Source: a bacterium (GTDB lineage: Bacteria > Bdellovibrionota_C > UBA2361 > RFPC01). From it: a stretch of DNA of 64,000 nt. Positions 53,928-62,958 of the stretch are shown in pieces (within the stretch, counting starts at the first letter, position 1; every line of letters begins with the position of its first letter). The stretch lies in NCBI GenBank assembly GCA_030428205.1, contig JAUIBK010000008.1, positions 1 to 64,000 on the forward strand, given 5' to 3'. The notes beneath the pieces are model-generated. The model was not told the DNA's origin. It worked only from the letters and a program-made list of their open reading frames with translations, and did not search any database. The position numbers were made by a program, and so were the translations under genes.

Positions 53928-55493
53928 ATGCATACGGCACTTATTCCAAGTGGGGGTTCTTCCCAATCACTCCTTATTGCTCAACAACCGGGCACAGGCA
54001 CCAGCTCGCACACACCGCCTACGTTTCAACCCGGAGAACAACTCGAAGCAAGAGTAACTACGAATGCCGATGGTCAACGTGGCATTGTTATGAAGGGAAA
54101 CTTCTACTCCACCAACCTGCCACCCGATGTGAGCGATGGCCAAGTTCTTAAACTCATCGTCCAACAAAGCGGACCTCCCATAGTTCTGCAAAGAGTCTCT
54201 CCCGCAAATGAGCACGGCCCACTTATTAAGTCTTTCTTACAAAATATTCTAAACGCTACTACACCCGAGGTAAAACTGAGCGACTTAGGAAAACTGTCAT
54301 CACTTGGCGCGCTTCCGCTTCCGCAACTGCTCTCGAGTAGCTCCTCCCCCTCCTCTCCTCAATTACAACAAAACGGGTTTGTAAAAGCGCTCGGTCAACT
54401 CCTTGAGAACGAACTGCTCCTGACGCAAGAAAAACTACAGAGCCCCAACAAGTTAAGTGCATTTCTTACCCGCTTTGTTGAAGGAAACTCGCTTGAAACT
54501 CTTCGCCAAGCAAAAGAATCTCTCGAAGTGCTGGCTCAAAGCAAAGAGTCTCCTCCCCCACCAACTCATCTCCCAAACACCCTACAGAAGGGCATTGCCG
54601 AGCTCCTCCAGGCTCTTACACCAAACTCGAACGGCCAAGTGCCCCTCCCTACACTGCAATCAGTGGGTTTGACGCTCACACTACAGCTAAGTTCATTAGC
54701 ACAAGAGCAAGGCTTTCCTCAGCTCTCTGAGCAACTCGCTCTCTTAGGTACAAGACATGCCTCCCTTGAGTCACCAAGCAACGTGGTCACAAACACTCTC
54801 AAAGCCTTTCAGCAACTTTTTCAGCACCTGGGAACACATGGAACCGGCAGTAGCTCACCAAATGCACTTTCACTTGCCGGGGAGCTCGATGTACTCCTTC
54901 AGACAGCAAAAGATCTCCCCACTCTTCGTCAGTCACTCGAGCGGTTTCTTCAGCATCTAAGCACACAAGACAGCTCACAAGCCGCAAAGAGTCTGCCGAG
55001 CGATCGACTCAAGCAAGTCCAAAAAGCAATGCAAAGTGTCGACCAATTTCTACAGGGCCAAGAAGCTCTCAAGCAAATGAACCCACTTATGAACGCATTG
55101 GGAGAACCTGTATTTATTCTTTTGCCCGCACTCATGCAGGGGCTTATTCAAAACTGGGAAATGAGCATTTCTCCCCAACAGGTCGATCCAGATGAAGCAG
55201 GCAAGGAGCGAGGCAAGAGAGAATCTTATGAGCGTGTACATATTTACGCTGAACTTCCAGCCATAGGCGCGGTTCAAATCGATATCGCCCACCGCACCCA
55301 AGAAGTACTCTTAAGTCTTACCTTTACCAATGAAGATGTAACTGAATTTGTCGACTCCTACCTTCCCCAACTCGAACGACAACTTGTTTCTTCTGGATAT
55401 ACAAAAGCTCAGCTTATTACCCGAACTGGCACACCACAACGGACACAACCGGAGTGGTGTGAAGTACTACGGTCGAAAGAGGTAGTAGCGTAG
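53928..55493 (+). CDS. fliK: FliK-like flagellar hook-length control protein
   Basis: 521 aa, Gln/Ser/Pro/Leu-rich, no signal peptide. The long N-terminal and middle region is low in hydrophobic core and repeat-like, as in molecular-ruler proteins. The C-terminal about 90 residues (IYAELPAIGAVQIDIAHRTQEVLLSLTFTNEDVTEFVDSYLPQLERQLVSSGYTKAQL) match the Flg_hook domain that switches the export gate's substrate specificity. Length is within the FliK range. Flanking genes are not flagellar, but flagellin and the flr-type cluster are in the same window. A family D repeat starts 11 bases after the stop. Confidence 0.75.
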   Translation: MHTALIPSGGSSQSLLIAQQPGTGTSSHTPPTFQPGEQLEARVTTNADGQRGIVMKGNFYSTNLPPDVSDGQVLKLIVQQSGPPIVLQRVSPANEHGPLIKSFLQNILNATTPEVKLSDLGKLSSLGALPLPQLLSSSSSPSSPQLQQNGFVKALGQLLENELLLTQEKLQSPNKLSAFLTRFVEGNSLETLRQAKESLEVLAQSKESPPPPTHLPNTLQKGIAELLQALTPNSNGQVPLPTLQSVGLTLTLQLSSLAQEQGFPQLSEQLALLGTRHASLESPSNVVTNTLKAFQQLFQHLGTHGTGSSSPNALSLAGELDVLLQTAKDLPTLRQSLERFLQHLSTQDSSQAAKSLPSDRLKQVQKAMQSVDQFLQGQEALKQMNPLMNALGEPVFILLPALMQGLIQNWEMSISPQQVDPDEAGKERGKRESYERVHIYAELPAIGAVQIDIAHRTQEVLLSLTFTNEDVTEFVDSYLPQLERQLVSSGYTKAQLITRTGTPQRTQPEWCEVLRSKEVVA

Positions 55494-55503
55494 CACAAGC
55501 ATC

Positions 55504-55740
55504 TATACTCAGTGACCACAGGTTTGTCGAAGAAAAACTCACTGAGTATATCAGCTGCGCAGCAGCTGCGAGGCGTCCTCGGGGACGCCGCACGGGAAAT
55601 ATGATGCGCAAGCATCGTATTTCCCTGGGGAAGACAAATATACCCCGTAGAGTAAGACGCGTGAAAGCGATCAGCTTTCACACCACGGTACGCGGCGAAT
55701 ATATCTAGAGAGTACGACAAACCTAAGGTTACGGGGTATA
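55504..55740 (+). mobile_element. Family D TATA-ended multi-hairpin element, copy 1
   Basis: 237 bp. The ends TATACTCAGTGACCACAGG and (complement) TATACCCCGTAACCTTAGG, each followed by TTTGTCG, make 26-bp imperfect terminal inverted repeats (21 of 26 match). Inside is a chain of short hairpins: CTCAGTGA...TCACTGAG, CAGCTGCGCAGCAGCTGCG, GCGTCCTCGGGGACGC, GGAAATATGATGC...GCATCGTATTTCC and GCGTGAAAGC...GCTTTCACACC. The first 155 bp are nearly identical to copy 2. No transposase. Confidence 0.9.
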
Positions 55741-55766
55741 TACATTCTTTAAGGAGCAGTATTGAG

Positions 55767-56288
55767 ATGGCTTTTGAAACAATAACAGCGCACATTCCTG
55801 AAACAGCCAAAGACCTAAAACTTAATCTCACGAGTCTGGCTCGTCAGAATGACCTATCTGATGAACAGCTCAATGGAGCTCTCTATGTTGCTGCTCTTAC
55901 GTGTAAGCACGATGAACTCATTGCTCTTATGCACGCAGAGGTGAAAGAGAGTCTTTCTCCTGAGTACCTCAGCGCAGTCGAGACGGCAGCTGCTCTTATG
56001 GGCATGAACAACGTGTTTTACCGTTTTCGCCATATGGTTGAAAATGACACCTACTCGACGTTACCGGCTGGGTTACGCATGAATGGTTTGCGCTCACACG
56101 GTATTGCTCAAAAGGATTTCGAGCTCTTTTCACTTGTTGCTTCTGCAATCACTGGTTGTGGAATGTGTATTGTTTCTCACGAGCGTGCCTTGAAAGAGGC
56201 TGGAATGACAGAGGCGGAGATTCAGACTGCTGTTCGTGTTGCAGCCATTGTGCATGGATTAGCCGTTGCTTTGAGTGTCCCTCAGTAG
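55767..56288 (+). CDS. ahpD: AhpD-type alkylhydroperoxidase
   Basis: 173 aa, the usual AhpD length. Carboxymuconolactone-decarboxylase fold with active site E119 region (FELFSLVASAITGCGMCIVSHERAL): C131 and C134 form the redox pair, H138 the proton relay. AhpD reduces peroxides directly or recycles AhpC. No ahpC is adjacent; a family D element ends 26 bases upstream and might have separated it from an earlier neighbour. AAGGAG gives a good ribosome site. The 3' end abuts, in convergent orientation, the small exported protein at 56289 with no spare base. Confidence 0.88.
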   Translation: MAFETITAHIPETAKDLKLNLTSLARQNDLSDEQLNGALYVAALTCKHDELIALMHAEVKESLSPEYLSAVETAAALMGMNNVFYRFRHMVENDTYSTLPAGLRMNGLRSHGIAQKDFELFSLVASAITGCGMCIVSHERALKEAGMTEAEIQTAVRVAAIVHGLAVALSVPQ

Positions 56289-56642
56289 TTACCAGCTGAG
56301 AATGAGCTCAATTCCAGCACCAGCTTTTTTTGATATTTTTGAAACACCTCCCCTTACCCTAAATTCAGAATCCTTCACAGCATCGCCGGTGCGGATGAGA
56401 TCGTAGCCGTAACGAGTAATGTGTAGCGGTGACTGTGCCTCATCAGTAATGAGCTCTGCGTCTCTACGAGGATCGTCGTCACGTAAAGAGAGTGATAGTT
56501 TTTTATATTTAAGATTATTTCGTAGTGCAAAACTACGAGCTTCCTGTGCTGTCGAAGTGAGCTCGAGTGGATACGCATCACTTGCCAGAGCTGAAACTGG
56601 GAGAAAGGCCAATATGGCGCATAGAATGGTGAGCATTTTCAT
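56289..56642 (-). CDS. Small exported hypothetical protein
   Basis: 117 aa with a signal peptide (MLTILCAILAFLPVSALA, cleavage before SDAY). The mature part is about 97 residues, charged (DDDPRRDAE), mostly predicted beta with no Cys. Family not recognised. AGGGAACACT precedes the ATG. It converges directly on ahpD. Confidence 0.7.
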   Translation of the reverse strand: MKMLTILCAILAFLPVSALASDAYPLELTSTAQEARSFALRNNLKYKKLSLSLRDDDPRRDAELITDEAQSPLHITRYGYDLIRTGDAVKDSEFRVRGGVSKISKKAGAGIELILSW

Positions 56643-56769
56643 AGTGTTCCCTGCTATCCTGCTTTTCTTCGCAGAGTTGAGAACGTCAGGAAGAGTGGAA
56701 TGCTCAATAAATCGTGGCGGTTTTCTCGGGACAAAATCTTAGTTTTGTGACTTAGGTCACAATCCCTCC

Positions 56770-56840
56770 CTCTTGCTCTAAGCAGTCTCAAACGCAGGCA
56801 CTAAGCCTTTGCAGAATACTCTGGATCTCTAGAGCAAGAG
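56770..56840. terminator. Inverted repeat downstream of bioD
   Basis: CTCTTGCTCTA (56770-56780) and TAGAGCAAGAG (56830-56840) are perfect complements, 49 bases apart, just beyond the bioD stop. It may end the biotin transcript; the long loop makes this uncertain. Confidence 0.4.
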
Positions 56841-56858
56841 CAAGAAGGAGGGGCGGGG

Positions 56859-57473
56859 TTAAAGTATCTCCCTCAGGATGTTGGCGTACATTCGAATTGA
56901 CTTTGGGGTGAGCTCTTCATCGGTTGCAATTCGCCCTAACATGCGAACCCCACTCATCTGTAGAATAATACTCTCCGTTGACTGATTTGGATCTCCGAGA
57001 AAGATGATGCCGTGAACAGGAATCTTTCGGGCTTTGAGTGCTTCGAGAGAAAGGAGAGTGTGGTTGATTGATCCGAGATAGTGGTGTGAGACAAAGATAA
57101 CAGGAAAATCGACCTGTTTGATGAGATCTATAATAGTTTCTTTCTTATTGAGTGGAACGAGAACGCCGCCCGCCCCTTCAACAATGAGCTTATTTCTTGT
57201 TGCAGGAATAATAAACTTATCAAGTGAGATTTCGACATTGTCAAGTGCGGCAGCAGCATGTGGAGACATTGGCTCCTGCAAGGCGTACGTTTCTGGGTGG
57301 AACTCAGAGTGGGTATTCGTGATGAGACGGGAAACGAGCTCTCGATCAAGTGAGTCGAGGTTTCCAGCTTGAACAGGTTTCCAGTAGTCAGCTTGTAGGG
57401 CTTCTGTAAGAACGGCAGAAACAATAGTTTTCCCTACTTCCGTACCATTGCCTGTAACAAAAAAACCATCCAT
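56859..57473 (-). CDS. bioD: BioD, dethiobiotin synthetase
   Basis: 204 aa. ATP-dependent carboxylation and ring closure of 7,8-diaminopelargonic acid to dethiobiotin, cytosolic. P-loop GNGTEVGKT (K15), substrate Lys in WKPVQAG, EGAGGVLVPL and the C-terminal nucleotide region. Slightly short for the family (about 220) but complete in its motifs. Its ATG lies four bases after the bioF stop. Last gene of the KAS-bioB-bioF-bioD run. Confidence 0.92.
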   Translation of the reverse strand: MDGFFVTGNGTEVGKTIVSAVLTEALQADYWKPVQAGNLDSLDRELVSRLITNTHSEFHPETYALQEPMSPHAAAALDNVEISLDKFIIPATRNKLIVEGAGGVLVPLNKKETIIDLIKQVDFPVIFVSHHYLGSINHTLLSLEALKARKIPVHGIIFLGDPNQSTESIILQMSGVRMLGRIATDEELTPKSIRMYANILREIL

Positions 57474-57477
57474 AGGT

Positions 57478-58632
57478 TTAACTTTTCCTCATAAGTACTT
57501 GTTGTAGTGTGTCGAGTAGCCCATCGATCTGATCTTGGGTATTAAAAGCATGGAGACAGATACGTATTCGCTCCTGACCTTCTCGTACCGTTGGTGCAAG
57601 CACAGCTCTACAATCAAAACCGCTCTCTTGCAGTATATTACTTACTCTTTTTACGTGATCATTGCCAGGGATCACAATGTGTTGAATGGGCCCTAAATGA
57701 GTAGAGCAAGGAAGCCCCAACTCTTGTGAGCGAGTGCCGAAGTATTGAGCGAGTGCAAAGAGGAGGTCTCGTTCCTTTGAGAGATCAGCTACAGCGCTCA
57801 TTGCAATATGAATAGCGAGCACTTGAGAGGGTGGACATGCAGTGCTGTAGATAAACGATCTGGCAAAATTCGTGAGGTATTGTGTGAGGGTTGTCGAGCC
57901 AACAACGGCTGCTCCGTGTGTTCCAAGCGCTTTTCCAAAGGTGTGCACTCGCGCAAAAACTTCGCTTTCAAGCCCAAGCTCAACTACCTTTCCTTGCCCT
58001 TGGGGAGCAAAAAGCCCCGTTGAGTGGGCTTCGTCAACGATGAGTGCCGCGCTGTGTTTACGTGCGAGTTGAGAGAGTTCTTCGAGAGGAGCAAAATCTC
58101 CATCCATTGAGAACAGGGCTTCCGTAATGATAGCAAGATTTCCATGAGGGCCGGTCGTGATCCGCTTGAGTTTTTGTGAGAGTGACTCAAGATTGTTATG
58201 AGCAAAGGAGTAGTGGCGGCACCTTGAGAGTCTTAGCCCGTCTCGAAGAGATGCGTGGATATGCTCATCGTAAAACGCAGTGTCGTGTCTTGAGAGGATG
58301 CTCGAAAGGAGTCCAGTATTTGCTGCGTATCCGGATTGAAACAAGAGGGCGCTTGGTGCCTGAAAGAATTCGGCCAGTTTTGATTCAAGATGCTCAGTAA
58401 GAGAGGAGTTGCCGGTGAGAAGCCTCGAGCCAGTGGAACCCAGGCCGCAGCGTGTTTGATTGAAGGAGTCAATCAGCGCTGCTTTGAGTGTTTCTGAGCG
58501 GGCAAGTCCGAGGTAGTCGTTTGAACTAAAATCGACTCTAGAAGTTGTAGTTGAAAGGGTACGTAAGCTTCCATTGCGCGTTCGGGAGTCAAGCCGTATT
58601 TGTAATGCCCGCTCTAGGGCCGAGTCGCTCAT
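57478..58632 (-). CDS. bioF: BioF, 8-amino-7-oxononanoate synthase
   Basis: 384-aa PLP enzyme of the alpha-oxoamine synthase family, condensing pimeloyl-ACP/CoA with alanine. Motifs: SSNDYLGLA, GCGSTGSRLLTG-type loop (GLGSTGSRLLTGN), DEHIHASLRDG, VDEAHSTGLF (D200, H203) and the PLP lysine K234 in HTFGKALGTHGAAV. ATG 58632 lies eight bases after the bioB stop without a clear ribosome site, so translational coupling is likely; an upstream frame to 58665 would overlap bioB. Confidence 0.92.
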   Translation of the reverse strand: MSDSALERALQIRLDSRTRNGSLRTLSTTTSRVDFSSNDYLGLARSETLKAALIDSFNQTRCGLGSTGSRLLTGNSSLTEHLESKLAEFFQAPSALLFQSGYAANTGLLSSILSRHDTAFYDEHIHASLRDGLRLSRCRHYSFAHNNLESLSQKLKRITTGPHGNLAIITEALFSMDGDFAPLEELSQLARKHSAALIVDEAHSTGLFAPQGQGKVVELGLESEVFARVHTFGKALGTHGAAVVGSTTLTQYLTNFARSFIYSTACPPSQVLAIHIAMSAVADLSKERDLLFALAQYFGTRSQELGLPCSTHLGPIQHIVIPGNDHVKRVSNILQESGFDCRAVLAPTVREGQERIRICLHAFNTQDQIDGLLDTLQQVLMRKS

Positions 58633-58640
58633 AGGAGAAT

Positions 58641-59660
58641 TTAAGCATTTGCCTGTTTCTTGCACGGCTCTGTTTGAGTTCCCTCGTAGGCAACTTGAGG
58701 GTGTATGCCAAGTTGTTCGAAAAATTGAGCATCCTCATCGAGCGTTGGATTCGCCGTGGTCAGGAGTTTTTCACCAGCAAAGATAGAATTTGCTCCCGCA
58801 AGAAACGCGAGAGCTTGTGCTTCTTTGTTCAGGGACATGCGGCCAGCAGCAAGGCGGACCATAGAAGTCGGCATGAGGATACGTGCTGTTGCAATAGCGC
58901 GGATAAAATCCCAGCTTGATACAGGAGCGTTTTCTTCGAGCGGTGTGCCTTCGATGGGGACAAGGGTGTTGATTGGGACAGACTCAGGATGAGGGTTGAG
59001 CGTGGCTAGTTGGTGTAACATGCCTGCTCGATCGCTCTCTGATTCACCAAGGCCTAAGATGCCACCACAACAAATGGTAACGCCTGCTTGTCGGATATTT
59101 TTAAGTGTTTCAATTCGATCTTGGAAGGTTCGTGTTGTGCAGATGGAATCGTAGAATTCTTCTGATGTGTCGATGTTATGATTATAAGCATAGAGCCCGG
59201 CGTCTTTGAGTTTTCGTGCTTGCTCTTCTGTGACCATACCAAGAGTGCAGCATACCTCGAGATCCATATCCGAGACTTCTTTGACCATCTCAAGTACACG
59301 TTCAAAGGCACGGTTATCACGCACTTCGCGCCACGCTGCGCCCATGCAAAAACGGGTTGCACCACCTGCTTTTGCTCGCCGAGCAGCTTCAACGACTTGT
59401 TCTTTCGCAAGAAGAGGCTCGACTTCTAAATCGGTTTCATTATGTACCGATTGAGAGCAGTATGAGCAGTCTTCTGAGCATCCACCAGTTTTAATTGAGA
59501 GCAGAGAACACACTTGCACCTTTGAGGGATCATGGTGTTTTGCATGTACCTGAGCTGCCGTATGTACGAGAGGAAGAAAAGGACTTGAGAGGATAGATGC
59601 TACTTCATCGTTCGTCCAGTCAAAGCGAATTGCGCCATTAGCATATTGTTCAAGTGTCAT
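58641..59660 (-). CDS. bioB: BioB, biotin synthase
   Basis: 339-aa radical SAM enzyme inserting sulfur into dethiobiotin. The cluster motif [13 protein letters not shown] (C61, C65, C68) binds the 4Fe-4S cluster; further Cys in LEVCCTLGM and [12 protein letters not shown] and R in MVRLAAGR fit the 2Fe-2S site. [12 protein letters not shown] is the typical central strand. ATG 59660 follows AGGGGGCACT closely; a frame to 59714 would overlap the upstream KAS gene. Complete length. Confidence 0.95.
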   Translation of the reverse strand: MTLEQYANGAIRFDWTNDEVASILSSPFLPLVHTAAQVHAKHHDPSKVQVCSLLSIKTGGCSEDCSYCSQSVHNETDLEVEPLLAKEQVVEAARRAKAGGATRFCMGAAWREVRDNRAFERVLEMVKEVSDMDLEVCCTLGMVTEEQARKLKDAGLYAYNHNIDTSEEFYDSICTTRTFQDRIETLKNIRQAGVTICCGGILGLGESESDRAGMLHQLATLNPHPESVPINTLVPIEGTPLEENAPVSSWDFIRAIATARILMPTSMVRLAAGRMSLNKEAQALAFLAGANSIFAGEKLLTTANPTLDEDAQFFEQLGIHPQVAYEGTQTEPCKKQANA

Positions 59661-59710
59661 AGTGCCCCCTACCTTTAAGCGTGACAGTATAGTGGAGAAG
59701 CTCTTGGCCA

Positions 59711-60877
59711 TCAATTGGCAATAGCGGGATGAGAGAGAACAACCGAGCAGGTGATGCCCCCAAAGCCTGCACTGTTGATAAGAATATGAGATGGAGGAGC
59801 GGTCAGTTTTTGTTCTTTGATCCTGGTGGGATAGGGAAATTGAGGGATGTTATCTGAGAACATTTCTAACGCTGTGCCTATGGAAAGTGCGCCAGACGCA
59901 CCAAGAGTGTGACCAACGAGCCATTTATTTGAAAAAAGAAAAGGAGCGGAGTCTTCGCCAAAGAGGTCGTAGATTGCCCGAATCTCTGCGTCATCTCCTT
60001 GTTTGGTGCCGGGAGCGTGCATCATAATGGCCCCTATGTCTGTTGGCGTAAGATCAGAGTCTTGCAAGGCGGCTTGCATCGCTTGGATCACCCCTTCGCT
60101 AGTGAGGCGGACACTACTTTTTCCAGAAGAATTCACTGTGGCAAATCCACATCCTGAGATGGTAGCAAGTGGTGGAGATAGTGCTTGAGACTCTTTCTCA
60201 ATGAGCATAAGCGCAGCGCCTTCACCGAGAGTAAATGTGTTACGCTCCTCTATGGCGAGAGGGCGACAAGGAAACGGGGATGAGGTATCACCGCTATAGA
60301 TACCAAGTGAGCGCATCATCTCAAGCGTAAAGTCTGTAAGCGGAGCTTCGGTTCCCCCAACAAGAGCCTGTTCAACCATGTTAGAACGAAGCCACGCAAG
60401 AGCATTGCCGACGCTCAAGAGTGAGGTGCTACATGTCATAGAGCAACTAAGAGCAGTACCTTGGAGTTGTAAGTGTCTTAAGATCGAAGAGGAGAGATTC
60501 CCAAGTGTTGTTGTAGGTGAAGTCGTTGGCAAGAGACGTTTCTGCTGTGCAAACGCACCGAGTGCGTTCTCAAAAGTGTGCGTTGCTCCACGAGAAGAGC
60601 CCACGGAAACAAGAGTTGTGCGATTGAGTTGATCATTTTGAAGACTTTGAAGCTGTGTGGCTGCCGCTACTGCATAGAGCGATGCGGGATCCAGGCGCGA
60701 GTAGTCTGTGGTATTATTTACAAGGTTGGTTACTTTATCCTGACTGCCTTGTGAAAGGGTATAGCAGGGAAGGTCGTGAAGGATCTGCACGGAGCTAGCG
60801 CTTGGTGCTTGAGGCGCGCAGGAAGCCCCAGCTGCGCTTAAAGCAGTAAACGAGGTAACGACATACCTGTCTAACAT
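59711..60877 (-). CDS. Beta-ketoacyl-ACP synthase (FabF-like) heading the biotin cluster
   Basis: 388-aa condensing enzyme with an intact Cys-His-His triad: nucleophile in [22 protein letters not shown] and [15 protein letters not shown]. It is more divergent than housekeeping FabF and begins the gene run KAS-bioB-bioF-bioD, so it may build the pimelate moiety of biotin or act in a dedicated acyl route (inference); bioC, bioH, bioA and bioZ are not in the window. ATG 60877 follows TAGGAG. A family D repeat lies about 90 bases upstream. Confidence 0.85.
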   Translation of the reverse strand: MLDRYVVTSFTALSAAGASCAPQAPSASSVQILHDLPCYTLSQGSQDKVTNLVNNTTDYSRLDPASLYAVAAATQLQSLQNDQLNRTTLVSVGSSRGATHTFENALGAFAQQKRLLPTTSPTTTLGNLSSSILRHLQLQGTALSCSMTCSTSLLSVGNALAWLRSNMVEQALVGGTEAPLTDFTLEMMRSLGIYSGDTSSPFPCRPLAIEERNTFTLGEGAALMLIEKESQALSPPLATISGCGFATVNSSGKSSVRLTSEGVIQAMQAALQDSDLTPTDIGAIMMHAPGTKQGDDAEIRAIYDLFGEDSAPFLFSNKWLVGHTLGASGALSIGTALEMFSDNIPQFPYPTRIKEQKLTAPPSHILINSAGFGGITCSVVLSHPAIAN

Positions 60878-60968
60878 AGAACTCCTACCCAATTCCCTGT
60901 TCTCTCTTATCGACTGAATTGTGGCATAGGAGGAGATGCCACATCAAGGAGCAGCTCGTCTTGTGGTA

Positions 60969-61204
60969 TATACCCCGTAACCTCAGGTTTGTCGTGCTCT
61001 CGGAGTATGGTGCAGCGTATCGTGGTGTGAAAGCTTGTCGCTTTCACGCGTATTTCCCTACGGGGTATATTTGTCTTCCCCAGGGAAATACGATGCTTTC
61101 GCATCATATTTCCCGTGCGGCGTCCCCGAGGACGCCTCGCAGCTGCTGCGCAGCTGATATACTCAGTGAGTTTTTCTTCGACAAACCTGTGGTCACTGAG
61201 TATA
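60969..61204 (-). mobile_element. Family D TATA-ended multi-hairpin element, copy 2
   Basis: 236-bp inverted copy of 55504-55740, with the same hairpin chain; about 155 bp are nearly identical and the remainder diverges (about 20 differences). The two copies face each other across 5.2 kb carrying ahpD, a small gene and the biotin cluster. This copy starts about 18 bases beyond the glycosyltransferase stop and lies upstream of the KAS gene, so it may also touch that gene's promoter. Confidence 0.9.
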
Positions 61205-61221
61205 TTCGGGCAAGCCGAGAG

Positions 61222-62940
61222 CTAGAGATTCAATTCTCTCTCATAGGAGGTAGCAAAGAGCTCCATTGTCGTTTGTGCTTCATCGGTAAGCCCTTGTTCG
61301 GAATACTTTTCAACGAGAAGGGCAAGTGTCGGAGAGAATTGAGGAGTTGTCTCACGACATTTTTCAAGCGATGAAAGTTCTTGTGTTTGACCGAGTTGTT
61401 CCCAGTTCTCTGGGGCTTGGTTCAGGAGCTTCGCTGCAGAAGGAAAGATGTTCTCTGGGAGTACAAAGCTGTGACCCCCTTCAACACGCACGGGATGAAA
61501 AGGATCTTCGTCTTGGATCTGTTTTAAGAGAAGGGCAATATGTGCGTTCACATAATTTTTGAGGGAAACGTAGTAGTTCACGGCCTCTTCTATATTCCAA
61601 GAAGGAAGAGAAGCTTCTGCCGACATGTTTTTAATGCGCCACCCTTTTGCAAGAAGAACAAGTCCGAGCTCTTTGATGAAAAACTCTAGGTTTTGAAACT
61701 TAAAAAGCTCTTGATTCTCTAGGAGAGCTGTTCTTCTGATGGTGACACATGGAAAGATTCTGTGGGCCCCGAAGAAGACTTCAGGAGTTGCTTCTCCGCT
61801 TGCTCCATGACCGAGTGAACAAAGAGCTCCAAAGTGATTCTCTTCAAAATCCTCTATGCATGCCTCAGCAAAATTTGGAGTTAGTGTAACCCCAGGTGCG
61901 AAGAATGTGAGAAAAGGACTTGCTGCCGCATGAGCAGCGCTGAGGTAAGGTGTTTGGTGTGTTAACTCGGTGTGTGAGAGTAAAAGAGACGGAAAGGATG
62001 ATAGGGCTTGTTGTAAGAACTCTTTGCTTTTTGCACCTCCAACAAGGAGCACCTCGAAGTCTTGCATGTTTTGTTGGGAGAGCGCCTCAAGGGTGGATGA
62101 GAGCGTAGTGAAAGTGGTAGTTGTCCCAATCTCGATTGCAAAGGTGAAGCTAGAATGAGTAGGAAAAGTTTCTCTCTCGTACTTTGTGCAGACTTCTTTC
62201 ATTTCAGCAAAGATGGGTTCCCAGTCTCCACCAGTTTTACATTCGTCATAGATCGGATAGATTGAGAGTGTTTTCTCTGACCGTTGAGTGAATGGAACGT
62301 GTTGTGCTACGCGGAGCCAAAGATCGAGATCCATAGCGTAATGAAGGTTCTCATCAATAAAATTTCCGTCAGTTCTTCGAGCAAGATGGAGTACTTCACG
62401 ACGGAAAAAAAGTGATGGCTGTGATGGGCTTGAATGCGAAATCCAATACTTTAAGAAGTCAAACCAGCACCGCTCATTATTTGGTACGCGAATACCTGGC
62501 GTTCCATTTTCGTCAACAACTTGGCAGGCTCCCATGAGCACAGGATGTTGCTTGAGCAATGGGATGATTTCAGTGAAGACACCTTCAGGGTAAGAATCAT
62601 CAGAGTTAAGCCATGCGATAATGTCGCCGGTTGCTTTACGAAAGCCTTTATTTAAAGCGTGTGATTGTCCACGATCAGGCTCTGATGTCCAAATCAGATG
62701 GTCATAAGACTCAAGGACTTGGGTAGTGTTATCTTTTGATCCTCCATCAACAATAATATGTTCGATGTTGTCGTATCCTTGAGCAAGTACGGACTCGATA
62801 TTTCGCTTAAGATATTGGCCGTGGTTGTAGCTCACCGTGATGATAGAAATCTTAGGATTCTCCGGGAGGGTTCCCAAGTTTAGAGGCGGTGTCGTTGGAT
62901 CGAGCATCTGGTTGAGAGCCTTTGGTGGTTTAAGAGTCAC
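61222..62940 (-). CDS. Family 2 glycosyltransferase (tandem GT-A)
   Basis: 572 aa. The first GT-A domain (about 28-260) is complete: ISIITVSYNHGQYLKRNIESVLAQ, EHIIVDGGSKDNT, ALNKGFRKATGDIIAWLNSDD (metal-binding D-D), MDLDLWLRVAQH. A second GT-A-like segment (about 260-440; FEVLLVGGAKSKE ... SAAHAAASPFLTFFAPGV) lacks a clear DxD and may be a degenerate transferase. The C-terminal about 100 residues are helical. GTG 62940 follows GGGGGACT. It lies 18 bases after the partial transferase, probably in one operon building a surface glycan. Confidence 0.85.
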   Translation of the reverse strand: MTLKPPKALNQMLDPTTPPLNLGTLPENPKISIITVSYNHGQYLKRNIESVLAQGYDNIEHIIVDGGSKDNTTQVLESYDHLIWTSEPDRGQSHALNKGFRKATGDIIAWLNSDDSYPEGVFTEIIPLLKQHPVLMGACQVVDENGTPGIRVPNNERCWFDFLKYWISHSSPSQPSLFFRREVLHLARRTDGNFIDENLHYAMDLDLWLRVAQHVPFTQRSEKTLSIYPIYDECKTGGDWEPIFAEMKEVCTKYERETFPTHSSFTFAIEIGTTTTFTTLSSTLEALSQQNMQDFEVLLVGGAKSKEFLQQALSSFPSLLLSHTELTHQTPYLSAAHAAASPFLTFFAPGVTLTPNFAEACIEDFEENHFGALCSLGHGASGEATPEVFFGAHRIFPCVTIRRTALLENQELFKFQNLEFFIKELGLVLLAKGWRIKNMSAEASLPSWNIEEAVNYYVSLKNYVNAHIALLLKQIQDEDPFHPVRVEGGHSFVLPENIFPSAAKLLNQAPENWEQLGQTQELSSLEKCRETTPQFSPTLALLVEKYSEQGLTDEAQTTMELFATSYERELNL

Positions 62941-62958
62941 TCTGAGTCCCCCTTCCCA

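Noticed and set aside
55409-55831. 140-residue minus-strand open frame across the fliK end, family D element and ahpD start
   Set aside because: It is mostly the repeat read in one frame and overlaps two well-supported genes; the matching frame in copy 2 (60919-61374) overlaps a glycosyltransferase.
60919-61374. 151-residue plus-strand open frame over the second family D copy
   Set aside because: It shares its sequence only with the repeat, has no ribosome site and overlaps the glycosyltransferase gene.
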